Source: an uncultured delta proteobacterium (GTDB lineage Bacteria; Desulfobacterota; Desulfobulbia; Desulfobulbales; Desulfocapsaceae). Taken from it: 64,000 bases of DNA. Numbering within the stretch: the stretch's first letter is position 1; each line of letters opens with the position of its first letter. A model generated the notes under the pieces. That model had not been told where the DNA came from and ran no database searches. It saw only the letters and a program-made list of their open reading frames with translations. This document shows, piece after piece, positions 43,336 to 52,908 of the stretch. The stretch lies in NCBI GenBank assembly GCA_903901335.1, contig CAIUQR010000030.1:1-64000 (forward strand). The letters are read 5' to 3'. A program made the position numbers and the translations under genes.

Positions 43336-44592
43336 ATGAAATCTCAAAGAGCGCTTTTTCTTTTTCTTATCTGGCTGATCCTTTTTCCGTTCACGAGTCA
43401 CGCTGCCGCAGGCACAGAGGTGAACGAGAAAACATCGAGTTTATCCCCTGACACTCCGGCTCCGGCCAGATTTGTGGTCCGAGGTACACAGCTGCTTGAT
43501 CTTAAACGAAACTCCCCGGTCTTTTTCCGGGGCATCGGCTATTCTCCGTATCTCCCCAATGAAACGCCCCTGCAAGGTGCTGCACCGGGTGATGATGCCC
43601 GTTACGAGGAGCACCTTGGGTTGATGAAAGATATGAATGTAAATTATCTTCATGTTTTTCCAATGAATATGCCGCCTAATTTCTTTTCAGCCCTCGACAG
43701 GACAGAGATGGTTTACGGTCAGGATATTTGGCTGTCGGGTACCGCTGACGACTTTCTGGCTGAACCGTATCTTGCCAAGACCATGGAGGGTATCAAAACG
43801 ACCATCGATCATGTCTATAAGGTCGGTCGGCCGGACCGGCTGGTTTTGTTTTCCGTGGGAGATGAACTCCAGGCCGAGGCGGTGGTCCGGACCGATAGTC
43901 GTCACCCCGAAGTGCATAACTACACAGGGAAATACCTGAGAGTAAGCAACCGGACACCAACCGAAATCGCCCTCGCCCGCTTGATTGACGGGGCCATCGA
44001 CTACGAGGTGAGCCGCTATGGCCGAAGGCATCTGTACTGCCACACCAGTTGGACACATATCGGCCCCGTTGCTGATCGCCCCGATCTCGAACTACCGAAA
44101 GAAAACGTTCTGACCCCGGATCTTGGTGATCTTGTCTGCCTGAACATCTATACCTACGCCCGGGGGGTGCGCACCTCACCACCGGGTTCGGTTACCGGCA
44201 GCAGCTATCAGGGCTATCTGGAAGACCTGTCGGCCCGGACACAAAAACCGATATTTATTACCCAGGTGGGACTCTCCACCTCACCCTTTGAGCCGAAGCC
44301 ATGGGTGCCGGGCTTTGGCGGCCACAAGGTGAAGGATGTGCCGAAGGACTTTACCGCGACCTGGAAGGATATCCGTACGGCCAAGGGAGGGAAAAAGTTT
44401 TGCGGGGTGTCCTTTTTCGAACTGCAGGACGAGTGGTGGAAGAGCGGTGAGACTCCGGATGATTCGGCCCGCCATGACAGGGATGATCCGGAAGAGTGGT
44501 TCGGTCTGTATGAGGTCGGTCCGGATAATCACCTGGTGCCCAAAGGGAAAATTCCGAGGACGCTCGGCAACCTGTACCGGACACTCTTATAG
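43336..44592 (+). CDS. Secreted glycoside hydrolase-like (beta/alpha)8 protein
   Basis: The 418-residue product starts with a signal peptide (KSQRALFLFLIWLILFPF, cleavage near SHAAAG). The rest resembles clan GH-A barrels, near GH72/GH2: VVRGTQLLDLKRNSPVFFRG, GLMKDMNVNYLHVF, LFSVGDELQ at the acid/base strand and KPIFITQVGLSTSP at the nucleophile strand. The usual NE is DE and the usual TE-x-G is TQVG, so the nucleophile Glu is replaced by Gln. It may be a glycan-binding or modified enzyme in the periplasm. ATG 43336 begins the signal peptide. Confidence 0.75.
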   Translation: MKSQRALFLFLIWLILFPFTSHAAAGTEVNEKTSSLSPDTPAPARFVVRGTQLLDLKRNSPVFFRGIGYSPYLPNETPLQGAAPGDDARYEEHLGLMKDMNVNYLHVFPMNMPPNFFSALDRTEMVYGQDIWLSGTADDFLAEPYLAKTMEGIKTTIDHVYKVGRPDRLVLFSVGDELQAEAVVRTDSRHPEVHNYTGKYLRVSNRTPTEIALARLIDGAIDYEVSRYGRRHLYCHTSWTHIGPVADRPDLELPKENVLTPDLGDLVCLNIYTYARGVRTSPPGSVTGSSYQGYLEDLSARTQKPIFITQVGLSTSPFEPKPWVPGFGGHKVKDVPKDFTATWKDIRTAKGGKKFCGVSFFELQDEWWKSGETPDDSARHDRDDPEEWFGLYEVGPDNHLVPKGKIPRTLGNLYRTLL

Positions 44593-44673
44593 CACACTCT
44601 TTATCTGTCTGTTCTGCCTTTTCTTTCTTGCGCTAGCCGGACAGGATGTGTAAAGAAAGGAGGTCGGAATAAA

Positions 44674-44697
44674 ATGTGTTGTTTTTCTTCGCACTGA
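44674..44697 (+). CDS. Possible seven-codon leader peptide upstream of dgt
   Basis: The sequence AAAGGAGGTCGG is one of the strongest ribosome-binding sites in the window and stands 7 nt before an ATG that opens only MCCFSSH then TGA. The dGTPase gene starts 12 nt later behind a much weaker site. Translation of the small frame could help ribosomes reach dgt or sense Cys-tRNA. It may also simply be a displaced site for dgt. Confidence 0.35.
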   Translation: MCCFSSH

Positions 44698-44709
44698 TAG
44701 AGAGCAGGT

Positions 44710-45804
44710 ATGGGCTTTACGCCGGTTATCGGAAAATCCATCAAGAGGCAGCTGGAAGATCGGGAGGAGCAGATACTTTCCCGGTATGCCATGCTCAGCA
44801 AGAATTCCAGGGGGCGCCGTATCCCGGAGGAGGAGCAGGAAAGCGATATCCGTCTGGCCTTCCAGAGGGACCGTGACCGCATCACCCATTCCAAGACCTT
44901 CCGCAGGCTGAAACACAAGACCCAGGTTTTCCTTGCTCCGACCGGAGACCATTACCGGACCCGGCTTACCCATGTCCTCGAGGTCTCGCAGATCGCCAGG
45001 ACCATCACCTCGGCCCTCTGTCTGAACGAGGCCCTGACCGAGGCCATTGCGCTGGGGCATGATCTTGGCCATACGCCCTTCGGGCATGCCGGAGAGGCGA
45101 CGCTGAACGAGCTGCATCCCGGTGGGTTTCGCCATTATGTGCACAGCCTGCGGGTGGTCGATTTTCTTGAAAACGACGGCAAGGGGTTGAATCTTTCCTT
45201 TGAAGTGCGAAACGGCATAGTCAGACATTCCAAGGGCCGGAATGATATCCTGCCGAAGGACTCGTCCGAGATGGCCGTCACTCTGGAGGGCCAGATCGTC
45301 CGTATTGCCGATATCATTGCCTATGTGAACCACGACATGGACGATGCGTTCCGGGCTGGAATCCTGCAGGAGTCCGACCTTCCATCCGCGATCAGCACGG
45401 TGATCGGCGGCCATCATTCCAGGAGGATCAGCACCATGGTCCGCGATCTGATTGTCGAGACGCTTGCGGCTGATGACGGCGGCCTCCATATCAGTGACCG
45501 GATGCTTGAGGCCATCACCAACCTCCGGACCTTCCTCTATGAAAATGTCTACCGCTACCACCTGGTGCATAACGAGTTCGAGAAGGCGCAGCGGATTATC
45601 CGGGATCTCTATGCCTATTTCCTCGAAAACGGGCTGGTAAAAAGACGGGGGATTCTATGGGAGCATATGGATGACAAAAAAGACTGGCCCGACGAAAAGA
45701 CCGCGCATCGAAGGGTCTGCGATTTCGTTGCCGGGATGACTGATCGATACGCCCTGGGGCTGTACGAACATATTTTCCTGCCTAGACCCTGGACCGTCCG
45801 GTAA
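44710..45804 (+). CDS. dgt: Deoxyguanosinetriphosphate triphosphohydrolase-like protein
   Basis: The 364-residue HD-domain protein begins in the usual way for Dgt-like enzymes (DRDRITHSKTFRRLKHKTQV, then RTRLTHVLEVSQIARTI). Metal ligands are H88, H117 and D118 (ALGHDLGHTPFGH), and a distal Asp in ADIIAYVNHDMDDAF. These enzymes split dNTPs to deoxynucleosides and triphosphate and control dNTP pools. The length fits the shorter type 2/3 proteins. It is followed by valS. Confidence 0.92.
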   Translation: MGFTPVIGKSIKRQLEDREEQILSRYAMLSKNSRGRRIPEEEQESDIRLAFQRDRDRITHSKTFRRLKHKTQVFLAPTGDHYRTRLTHVLEVSQIARTITSALCLNEALTEAIALGHDLGHTPFGHAGEATLNELHPGGFRHYVHSLRVVDFLENDGKGLNLSFEVRNGIVRHSKGRNDILPKDSSEMAVTLEGQIVRIADIIAYVNHDMDDAFRAGILQESDLPSAISTVIGGHHSRRISTMVRDLIVETLAADDGGLHISDRMLEAITNLRTFLYENVYRYHLVHNEFEKAQRIIRDLYAYFLENGLVKRRGILWEHMDDKKDWPDEKTAHRRVCDFVAGMTDRYALGLYEHIFLPRPWTVR

Positions 45805-45921
45805 CCGGGTTCATAAAACGCTTGAATTTCAAAGGTATCATAGGGTAGTGTCAATCGGTGGTTTTGAGCTGGAATGCGGGCGCCGCTTGGCCCGATGAAA
45901 TGTTGATGATAAGGCATAGGA

Positions 45922-48588
45922 ATGAATGATAAAAATCTGTTAAGTAAAGGGTATATTTTCGCCGAAGTTGAAGAGAAATGGCTCTCGCGCTGGCAGGAAG
46001 AGGGATGCTTTTCTGCAAAGATGGAGCCTGGCCGGCCTGCTTTTTCGATAGTGATCCCGCCGCCGAATGTGACGGGGGTGCTGCATGTGGGCCATGCCCT
46101 GAATAATACCATGCAGGATGTCCTGACCCGCTATCACCGGATGTGCGGTCACAATACCCTCTGGGTGCCGGGAACCGATCATGCCGGAATTGCCACCCAG
46201 AATGTCGTCGAAAAACAGCTGGCAAGCGAGGGAAAGAGCCGTCATGATCTGGGCAGGGAAGCCTTTATCGAACGGGTCTGGCAATGGCGGGAAGAAAAGG
46301 GCGGCACGATCATCAACCAGCTGAAACGACTGGGCTGTTCCTGTGACTGGGAGCGTGAACGCTTCACGATGGATGCCGGCCTGTCGTCTGCGGTCCGCGA
46401 GGTCTTCGTTCGGCTCTACAAGGAAAAACTGATCTACAAGGGCGACTATATCGTCAACTGGTGCCCCCGCTGCAAAACGGCGCTCGCCGATGACGAGGTC
46501 GAGCACAAGGAGACGAAAGGCAAACTCTATCATATCCGCTACCCGTATGCCGACGGCTCGGGCTCTGTGGTCGTGGCCACCACCCGGCCGGAGACCATGC
46601 TCGGCGATACCGGGGTGGCCGTCCACCCGGACGATGAGCGCTATCGCCATCTGGCAGGTATCGGCATCAGGCTGCCGCTCACGGACCGTACCATACCGAT
46701 TGTCTTCGATCACCATGTTGAGAAAGATTTCGGTACCGGTGCCTTGAAGGTCACCCCGTCTCATGACCGGAACGACTATGAGATCGGCAAACGGCACGAC
46801 CTTCCGCTGCTGAAGGTCATGGACGAGCATGGGGTTATGAACGAGGCGGCAGGCAGGTATCAGGGCCTGGACCGCTTTGCCTGCCGGAAAAAGGTGGTCG
46901 AGGATCTGAAAGACCTGGGGTTTCTCGATCGCATCGAGGACTATGACCACGGGGTCGGCCATTGCTATCGTTGCCATACCGTTGCCGAACAGACGACCTC
47001 GCTGCAATGGTTCGTGTCGGTCAGGCCTCTGGCCGAAAAGGCGGTGGCGGCGGTCCGGGACGGACGGATCAATCTCTATCCGAAGACCTGGTACAACAAC
47101 TTCTACGGCTGGATGAACGACATCCGCGACTGGTGCATCTCCCGCCAGATCTGGTGGGGACACCGTATTCCCGCCTGGACCTGTACGGACTGCGGCGAGC
47201 TGATCGTCGAATCCGTCGATCCTGAGTGCTGTCCGCAATGTGCTTCCCGGAATATTGTCCAAGAGACGGATGTGCTCGACACCTGGTTCTCGTCGGCGCT
47301 CTGGCCCTTTTCGACCATGGGCTGGCCGGAAAAGACCAAGGAACTGGCCACCTTCTATCCGACCTCGGTGCTGATCACCAGTTTCGATATCATCTTTTTC
47401 TGGGTCGCCCGAATGATGATGATGGGGCTGCATTTCATGGACGAGGTGCCGTTCAGAGATGTCTATCTGCATGCCCTGGTCCGCGACAAGCATGGCAAGA
47501 AGATGTCCAAGTCCACCGGCAACGTCATCGATCCGCTCGAGGTCATGGCCGAATTCGGCACCGATGCGCTGCGTTTCACCCTGACCGCCTTTGCCGCCCA
47601 GGGGCGCGAGATCAAACTCGACGAGGAACGGATCGAGGGTTATCGCCACTTCATCAACAAACTCTGGAACGCGGCCCGTTTCGCGATGATGCATCTGGAC
47701 GACTGTGACGGCTCCGAGAAAGAGGTCGTGGCCGATTTGAAAGGTCTGCCGCTGGTCCATCAGTGGATTTTAAGCCGCACCGCCGCAACCATCGTGGAGG
47801 TCCGGCAAGGTCTGGACGAGTACCATTTCAACGATGCGGCCCAGGCCCTCTACCAGTTCATCTGGCGGGAATTCTGCGACTGGTATGTGGAGTGGATCAA
47901 GGCGGATCTCTTCAGTAAGGATGAGGTCCTGCAACGCCGGGCCAGAGGCGTCCTTCTGGTGGTCCTGGAGACGATCCTGAAGCTGATTCATCCTATTACC
48001 CCGTTCGTCACCGAAGAGATCTGGAGCGTACTTCCCGGAAAACGCGGCACCTTGATGATGGGCCCTTTCCCTGACGTGCAAGAGGACTGGCAGGACGGCG
48101 CCGCCGAGGCCCGGATGGAACTGCTGATGGGGATCATCACCGGCATCCGTACTATCCGCTCCGAGGCCGAGATCCATCCTTCCATGAAAATCGAAGCTTT
48201 TGTGGTCTGTCCTGACCGGGAAAAGGCGGGCCTCATCAGCCAATTCTCCCAGGCCATTATCGATATGACCAGACTGTCCGGTCTCACGGTGCAAAACGAG
48301 AGCTCGAAGCCGGATGATGCCGCCACCTTTATCGCCGGCGACATCGAGATCTATGTGCCGTTGGAAGGGCTGGTCGATGTGGACGCGGAGCTCGCCAAGC
48401 TGGTCAAGGAAAGGGACAAGGTCGAGGTTAAACTCAGGCAGATAAACGGCAAGCTCGGCAATGCCAAATTCCTGGCCAATGCCCCGGCGGATGTAGTCAA
48501 CCAAGAAAAGGAGAAGAAGGACGCCCTTGATTCCCGGCTGGCAAAGATCGCCGAGGCGGAAGAAAAACTGAAAAAGATCGAGGGCTGA
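45922..48588 (+). CDS. valS: Valyl-tRNA synthetase
   Basis: The 888-residue class I synthetase has the HIGH-type motif HVGH at residues 55-58 (PPPNVTGVLHVGHALNNTM), editing-domain block TTRPETMLGDTGVAVHPDDE, zinc-like CPRCKT and CTDCGEL/CPQCAS pairs, and KMSKS in GKKMSKSTGNVIDP. The C-terminal coiled-coil tail (LAKLVKERDKVEVKLRQING) is the normal ValS ending. It charges tRNA-Val and edits Thr. The next gene, nadC, starts 34 bp downstream. Confidence 0.98.
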   Translation: MNDKNLLSKGYIFAEVEEKWLSRWQEEGCFSAKMEPGRPAFSIVIPPPNVTGVLHVGHALNNTMQDVLTRYHRMCGHNTLWVPGTDHAGIATQNVVEKQLASEGKSRHDLGREAFIERVWQWREEKGGTIINQLKRLGCSCDWERERFTMDAGLSSAVREVFVRLYKEKLIYKGDYIVNWCPRCKTALADDEVEHKETKGKLYHIRYPYADGSGSVVVATTRPETMLGDTGVAVHPDDERYRHLAGIGIRLPLTDRTIPIVFDHHVEKDFGTGALKVTPSHDRNDYEIGKRHDLPLLKVMDEHGVMNEAAGRYQGLDRFACRKKVVEDLKDLGFLDRIEDYDHGVGHCYRCHTVAEQTTSLQWFVSVRPLAEKAVAAVRDGRINLYPKTWYNNFYGWMNDIRDWCISRQIWWGHRIPAWTCTDCGELIVESVDPECCPQCASRNIVQETDVLDTWFSSALWPFSTMGWPEKTKELATFYPTSVLITSFDIIFFWVARMMMMGLHFMDEVPFRDVYLHALVRDKHGKKMSKSTGNVIDPLEVMAEFGTDALRFTLTAFAAQGREIKLDEERIEGYRHFINKLWNAARFAMMHLDDCDGSEKEVVADLKGLPLVHQWILSRTAATIVEVRQGLDEYHFNDAAQALYQFIWREFCDWYVEWIKADLFSKDEVLQRRARGVLLVVLETILKLIHPITPFVTEEIWSVLPGKRGTLMMGPFPDVQEDWQDGAAEARMELLMGIITGIRTIRSEAEIHPSMKIEAFVVCPDREKAGLISQFSQAIIDMTRLSGLTVQNESSKPDDAATFIAGDIEIYVPLEGLVDVDAELAKLVKERDKVEVKLRQINGKLGNAKFLANAPADVVNQEKEKKDALDSRLAKIAEAEEKLKKIEG

Positions 48589-48622
48589 GGTCTTCTGCGA
48601 AAGGAACGAAGAAAGGAATCTC

Positions 48623-49456
48623 ATGGACAAAAACCAACTGCGCAGTCTGATCCGCTCTTTTCTGGTTGAGGATATCGGCAGAGGGGATCTGACCTCCGAA
48701 TCATTGTTCGATCCATCCCAGACCGGTTCGGCCCAGCTTGTCGCCCGGGAGAGCTGCATCGCGGCCGGTGCCGGAATGGTTGCCGCCGAGGTCTTCAAGG
48801 TTCAGAATTCCGATATAAAGACCAGCGGGGCCATGGACGACGGGACCGAGGTGGCGCCTGGTGACGTGATGCTCACCATCACAGGCCCGGTTGTCGACAT
48901 GCTGAAAGCGGAGCGGGTCGCCCTGAACCTCCTCCAGCGCCTGTGCGGGATAGCGACGCTGACCCGCCGGTTTGTGGAAAAGGTCAAACCGCATCCGGCC
49001 CGGATCACCGATACCCGGAAGACCACTCCCGGCCTGCGTATCCTGGAAAAATATGCGGTGCAGGCGGGCGGCGGCTACAATCATCGCTTCAACCTGACCG
49101 ACGGGGTGCTGATTAAGGACAATCATATCGCCGCCTGCGGTTCCATTACCGAGGCAGTGGCGCGGGTCAGAAAGAAGGTCCCGCATACCATCCGGATCGA
49201 GGTGGAGACGGAGACCCTGGAGCAGGTGCAGGAGAGTCTGGCATCTCGGGTCGACATCATCATGCTTGATAATATGGATCTGCAGACGATGAAAAAGGCC
49301 GTGCAGCTCATTGATCATCGTGCCCTGGTCGAGGCCTCCGGCGGGGTCAACCTCGGTTCGGTTCTGCAGATTGCCGAAACCGGCGTCGATATCATATCCG
49401 TCGGCGCCCTGACCCATTCGGCGTCGGCGTGCGATATCGGGATGGATTGGTTGTAG
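48623..49456 (+). CDS. nadC: Nicotinate-nucleotide pyrophosphorylase (carboxylating)
   Basis: The 277-residue enzyme turns quinolinate and PRPP into nicotinate mononucleotide. It has EDIGRGDLTSESLF, the PRPP/quinolinate blocks ITDTRKTTPGLRILEKYAV and GGGYNHRFNLTDGVLIKDNH, EVETETLEQ and LDNMDLQTMKKAV. Length is standard. AAAGGAATCTC precedes the ATG. Cotranscription with valS is likely. Confidence 0.97.
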   Translation: MDKNQLRSLIRSFLVEDIGRGDLTSESLFDPSQTGSAQLVARESCIAAGAGMVAAEVFKVQNSDIKTSGAMDDGTEVAPGDVMLTITGPVVDMLKAERVALNLLQRLCGIATLTRRFVEKVKPHPARITDTRKTTPGLRILEKYAVQAGGGYNHRFNLTDGVLIKDNHIAACGSITEAVARVRKKVPHTIRIEVETETLEQVQESLASRVDIIMLDNMDLQTMKKAVQLIDHRALVEASGGVNLGSVLQIAETGVDIISVGALTHSASACDIGMDWL

Positions 49457-49622
49457 CGGCTGAAAACCGCACGTCATACGTAACATGCTCTGATTAAATA
49501 TTTTTCTTGCTTCTTACGGGAAAAATGTGCAATACTTGCCGTATGCCGGTGAGAGCGCATTGCCTTTTTCCTGTTCCGGCAATGTGATTTGAACACATTG
49601 ATATTTAAAAGAGGAAACTTGT

Positions 49623-50447
49623 ATGCGTTGTCCTAAATGTGGCTATATTTCGTTTGATCATCTGGCAACCTGCCTGAATTGCAGCAAAGATTTCTCCGAG
49701 TTGTCATCAGCGGCGCTTGGCACGACCTATAGTGCGACCGCCCCGTCATTTCTGAAGTTTTCCCAAAACAGCGCGCCCGCTGAAGACGATATCGATCTTG
49801 AGCCGGTTCATGATGATCTGGAAGATGAATTTGACATTGTCGATCCGGATCTGAATATCCTGATCAAAGAAGAGGATGAGGGGATTGACTTCCATCCCGA
49901 TGACACATCCCTGAAAAGTGAATTCGGAGATTCGGATGATGACTTTACTGTTTCGCTCGATGAAGAGCCTGATACGGGATCTCCAGACGGTGAAATCGAG
50001 GTTGATCTGAGTCAGTTCGAAGATACGACTCCGAAAGGTGGTGGTAGCGGCATCAGAGAAGAAAAATTCACGATAGAAATGCCGGATGAACTGGCAGATA
50101 TCTCGGATCTGGCCCCTCCCGCTCTTTCTCAGAATACCATTCCGGCTGCGCCGGAGCCTAAAAGTGTCGAGGACGAGATGAACTTCGATATGGTTGACCT
50201 GGACCTCAAACTTGATGGCCTGGATATGGATTTTTCGTTGATGTCCCCGGACAAGGGTGGCCCGGAGGAGGCCATAGATCGCCTTTCCCTGGATGACATC
50301 GATGCCTCCGGATCCAGAGAAAATAAAAAGCCGTCCCCTTCTCCAACCCCCAAGTCTGCACCCGCAGCGAAACCGGCAGAGATGGACATGGATGCCGACC
50401 TGGACTTTGAACTCGACCTCGGCGGGCTGACTATCCCGAAAAAATGA
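49623..50447 (+). CDS. Acidic zinc-ribbon protein of unknown function
   Basis: The 274-residue protein has an N-terminal zinc ribbon, MRCPKCGYISFD with CLNCSKDFSEL, followed by a long acidic, low-complexity region rich in Asp and Glu (DDIDLEPVHDDLEDEFDIVD, EEDEGIDFHPDD) and Pro/Ala stretches. The end repeats LDLGGL-like segments (DADLDFELDLGGL). No membrane segment is seen. AGAGGAAACTTGT precedes the ATG. The gene lies alone between nadC and tRNA-Phe; function unknown. Confidence 0.82.
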   Translation: MRCPKCGYISFDHLATCLNCSKDFSELSSAALGTTYSATAPSFLKFSQNSAPAEDDIDLEPVHDDLEDEFDIVDPDLNILIKEEDEGIDFHPDDTSLKSEFGDSDDDFTVSLDEEPDTGSPDGEIEVDLSQFEDTTPKGGGSGIREEKFTIEMPDELADISDLAPPALSQNTIPAAPEPKSVEDEMNFDMVDLDLKLDGLDMDFSLMSPDKGGPEEAIDRLSLDDIDASGSRENKKPSPSPTPKSAPAAKPAEMDMDADLDFELDLGGLTIPKK

Positions 50448-50477
50448 GATACTGCCGGATTTGAAGAAGAAATAGTA

Positions 50478-50506
50478 TTGACACCGGAAATGATGTCGTG
50501 TAAATA
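50478..50506 (+). promoter_or_regulatory. Sigma-70 promoter of tRNA-Phe
   Basis: A perfect -35 box TTGACA (50478-50483) is followed after 17 bp by TAAATA (50501-50506). Transcription would start near 50513, about 12 nt before the tRNA. This fits a tRNA promoter with a short 5' leader. Confidence 0.7.
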
Positions 50507-50524
50507 ACGCTCTTCACATGAAGT

Positions 50525-50600
<76 letters not shown>

Positions 50601-50617
50601 TCTTATAGGACTGTTGA

Positions 50618-50654
50618 ATAAGGAGTTACAGATTCTGTAGCTCCTTATTTTTTT
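50618..50654 (+). terminator. Rho-independent terminator after tRNA-Phe
   Basis: AAGGAGTTACAG and CTGTAGCTCCTT form a 12-bp stem (one T-G wobble) with a three-base loop, followed by a long T-rich run. It ends the tRNA transcript and isolates the EF-G gene downstream. Confidence 0.93.
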
Positions 50655-50729
50655 CTTTTTTCCCCGCTGGATAATAAGCCGGGGGCTGGACGTATGCCAG
50701 TCGGTAGATTCTTGTAGAGGGCAGGAGCC

Positions 50730-52814
50730 ATGAGCAAAGATTTAAGCAATGTACGTAATATTGGTATTAGCGCACATATTGATTCCGGGAAGACAACCCT
50801 GACAGAGCGTATCCTTTTTTATACCAACAGGATTCACGCCATCCATGAGGTCCGCGGTAAAGACGGTGTCGGGGCCAAGATGGACTCCATGGAACTCGAG
50901 AAGGAACGGGGAATTACTATCCAGTCCGCTGCCACGCATTGCAGCTGGAAGGATATCAATATCAATATCATCGACACACCCGGCCATGTGGACTTCACCA
51001 TTGAGGTCGAACGGGCCTTGCGCGTTCTGGACGGTGCGGTGCTGATCCTCTGTTCCGTTGGTGGTGTCCAATCCCAATCGATCACTGTCAATCGGCAGAT
51101 GACCCGGTATAAAGTTCCGCGCATCGCCTTTATCAATAAATGCGACCGGACCGGGGCCAACCCCGAGCGAGTGACCCAGCAGCTTCGGGATAAGCTGGAG
51201 CTGAACGCCCATTTGATGCAGATGCCGATCGGCCTCGAGAATGAACTCGCAGGCGTCGTTGATCTGGTGACGATGAAGGCCGTCTATTATGAGGGTGATA
51301 ATGGCGAAGTGATTCGTATTGCCGAGATCCCGGAATCCATGCAGGAGGCGGCGCAGGCAAAACGTGAGGCCCTCCTGGAAGAGGTCTCGCTGTTTTCCGA
51401 TGAGCTGATGGAGATCATGGTTGAGGAAGGTGAGATCGATACGCAAATGATCCATGACGCCGTCCGGAAAGGCACTCTCGCCTTGGAGTTTACCCCAGTG
51501 TTTATCGGTTCCGCCTATAAGAACAAGGGCATCCAGACGCTGCTTGATTCAGTGAGGGAGTATCTTCCCTGTCCGACCGATGTCGAGAACTTTGCCCTTG
51601 ATCTGAAAAACCACGAAACAGAGGTGAAGGTTACCAATAATCCTGATGATCCGCTGGTTGCGCTGGCCTTTAAACTCGAAGACGGCCGCTATGGTCAGTT
51701 GACCTATGTCAGGACCTATCAGGGTGTTTTGCAGAAGGGCGACACCATCTATAACAGCCGTACCGGCAAAAAGGTTAAAGTCGGCCGTCTGGTCCGGATG
51801 CACTCCGACGAGATGGAAGAGATCGAGTCCTGTAATTCGGGTGATATCGTCGCGATGTTCGGGATTGACTGCGCCTCAGGCGACACCTTCACCGATGACC
51901 GCATCTCCTATTCTATGACCTCGATGCATATCCCCGAACCGGTTATATCGCTCGCGGTGATACCGGTCGATAACAAGGCCCAGATCAATATGTCCAAGGC
52001 CTTGAACCGTTTCACCAAAGAGGACCCTACCTTCAGGGCCTTCGTTGACCACGAGACGGGTGAGACCATCGTCTCTGGTATGGGCGAGCTGCACCTGGAG
52101 GTCTATATTGAGAGGATGAAGCGCGAGTATAACGCGGAGGTCCAGGTCGGCGCCCCTCAGGTCGCCTACCGCGAGACTATCACTTCGCGTGCCGAATTCA
52201 ACTATACCCATAAAAAACAGACCGGTGGCTCCGGTCAATTCGGCCGGGTTGCCGGATATCTTGAGCCCCTGGAAGAGGGCGACTATGAGTTCGTCGATAA
52301 AATCGTCGGCGGTGTCATCCCGCGGGAGTATATCCCGTCCTGCGACAAGGGTTTTCATAAATGTCTGGAGAAGGGTTCATTATCGGGAGCCACGGTCACC
52401 GGCGTCCGCTGTGTTATCAACGACGGTGCCTACCATGCGGTCGACTCCTCCGATATCGCCTTCCAGCTTGCCGCTATCGGCGGTTTTAAGGAAGGGTATC
52501 TGAAGGCAAAACCGGTGATCATGGAGCCGATCATGAAGGTTGCCGTGGAGGGACCCACCGAGTTTCAGGGGGCGGTGATGGGCAGTATCAACCAGCGTCG
52601 CGGCATGATTATCGGGACCACGGATGAGGGCAGCTATACGGCGATTGAGGCGGAAGTGCCGCTCTCGGAGATGTTCGGTTATTCCACGACGCTTCGTTCC
52701 CTGACTCAGGGAAAGGCCGAATTTACCATGGAATTCGCCACGTTCAAGCAGGTTCCGAGAGGTGTCAGTGAAGAACTCATCAAAAAATACCAGCTGGAAA
52801 AGAGTAAGGGCTAA
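50730..52814 (+). CDS. fusA: Elongation factor G, spirochaete/mitochondrial-type subfamily
   Basis: The 694-residue GTPase has the G1 motif [20 protein letters not shown] (residues 16-35), [21 protein letters not shown]2 [13 protein letters not shown]3 DTPGHVDF and G4 [12 protein letters not shown] in place of HIDAGKTT and the RGKDGVGA block are marks of the spd/mt EF-G1 group, which drives ribosome translocation in mitochondria, spirochaetes and some delta lineages. GGCAGGAGCC precedes the ATG. It is not in an str operon here (no rpsL, rpsG or tuf), so a second EF-G may exist elsewhere. Confidence 0.95.
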   Translation: MSKDLSNVRNIGISAHIDSGKTTLTERILFYTNRIHAIHEVRGKDGVGAKMDSMELEKERGITIQSAATHCSWKDININIIDTPGHVDFTIEVERALRVLDGAVLILCSVGGVQSQSITVNRQMTRYKVPRIAFINKCDRTGANPERVTQQLRDKLELNAHLMQMPIGLENELAGVVDLVTMKAVYYEGDNGEVIRIAEIPESMQEAAQAKREALLEEVSLFSDELMEIMVEEGEIDTQMIHDAVRKGTLALEFTPVFIGSAYKNKGIQTLLDSVREYLPCPTDVENFALDLKNHETEVKVTNNPDDPLVALAFKLEDGRYGQLTYVRTYQGVLQKGDTIYNSRTGKKVKVGRLVRMHSDEMEEIESCNSGDIVAMFGIDCASGDTFTDDRISYSMTSMHIPEPVISLAVIPVDNKAQINMSKALNRFTKEDPTFRAFVDHETGETIVSGMGELHLEVYIERMKREYNAEVQVGAPQVAYRETITSRAEFNYTHKKQTGGSGQFGRVAGYLEPLEEGDYEFVDKIVGGVIPREYIPSCDKGFHKCLEKGSLSGATVTGVRCVINDGAYHAVDSSDIAFQLAAIGGFKEGYLKAKPVIMEPIMKVAVEGPTEFQGAVMGSINQRRGMIIGTTDEGSYTAIEAEVPLSEMFGYSTTLRSLTQGKAEFTMEFATFKQVPRGVSEELIKKYQLEKSKG

Positions 52815-52908
52815 ATCATAACAGGAATGGTATTCTGAGATTGTCTGATGGGGTTTGCCCCGGACGATGAGCTGCTTGAAATAAACGAATAAAGAACGAG
52901 GTAAGGCC

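Noticed and set aside
45940-47760. A 606-codon open frame on the strand opposite valS
   Set aside because: It has no family resemblance and its openness follows from the codon pattern of valS, which is certain. Similar long opposite-strand frames over nadC, EF-G, the helicase and the lipid operon were dropped for the same reason.
49558-49584. Hairpin CATTGCC/GGCAATG upstream of the zinc-ribbon gene
   Set aside because: Only a 7-bp stem with a 13-nt loop and no T-run; it may be chance or part of a leader.
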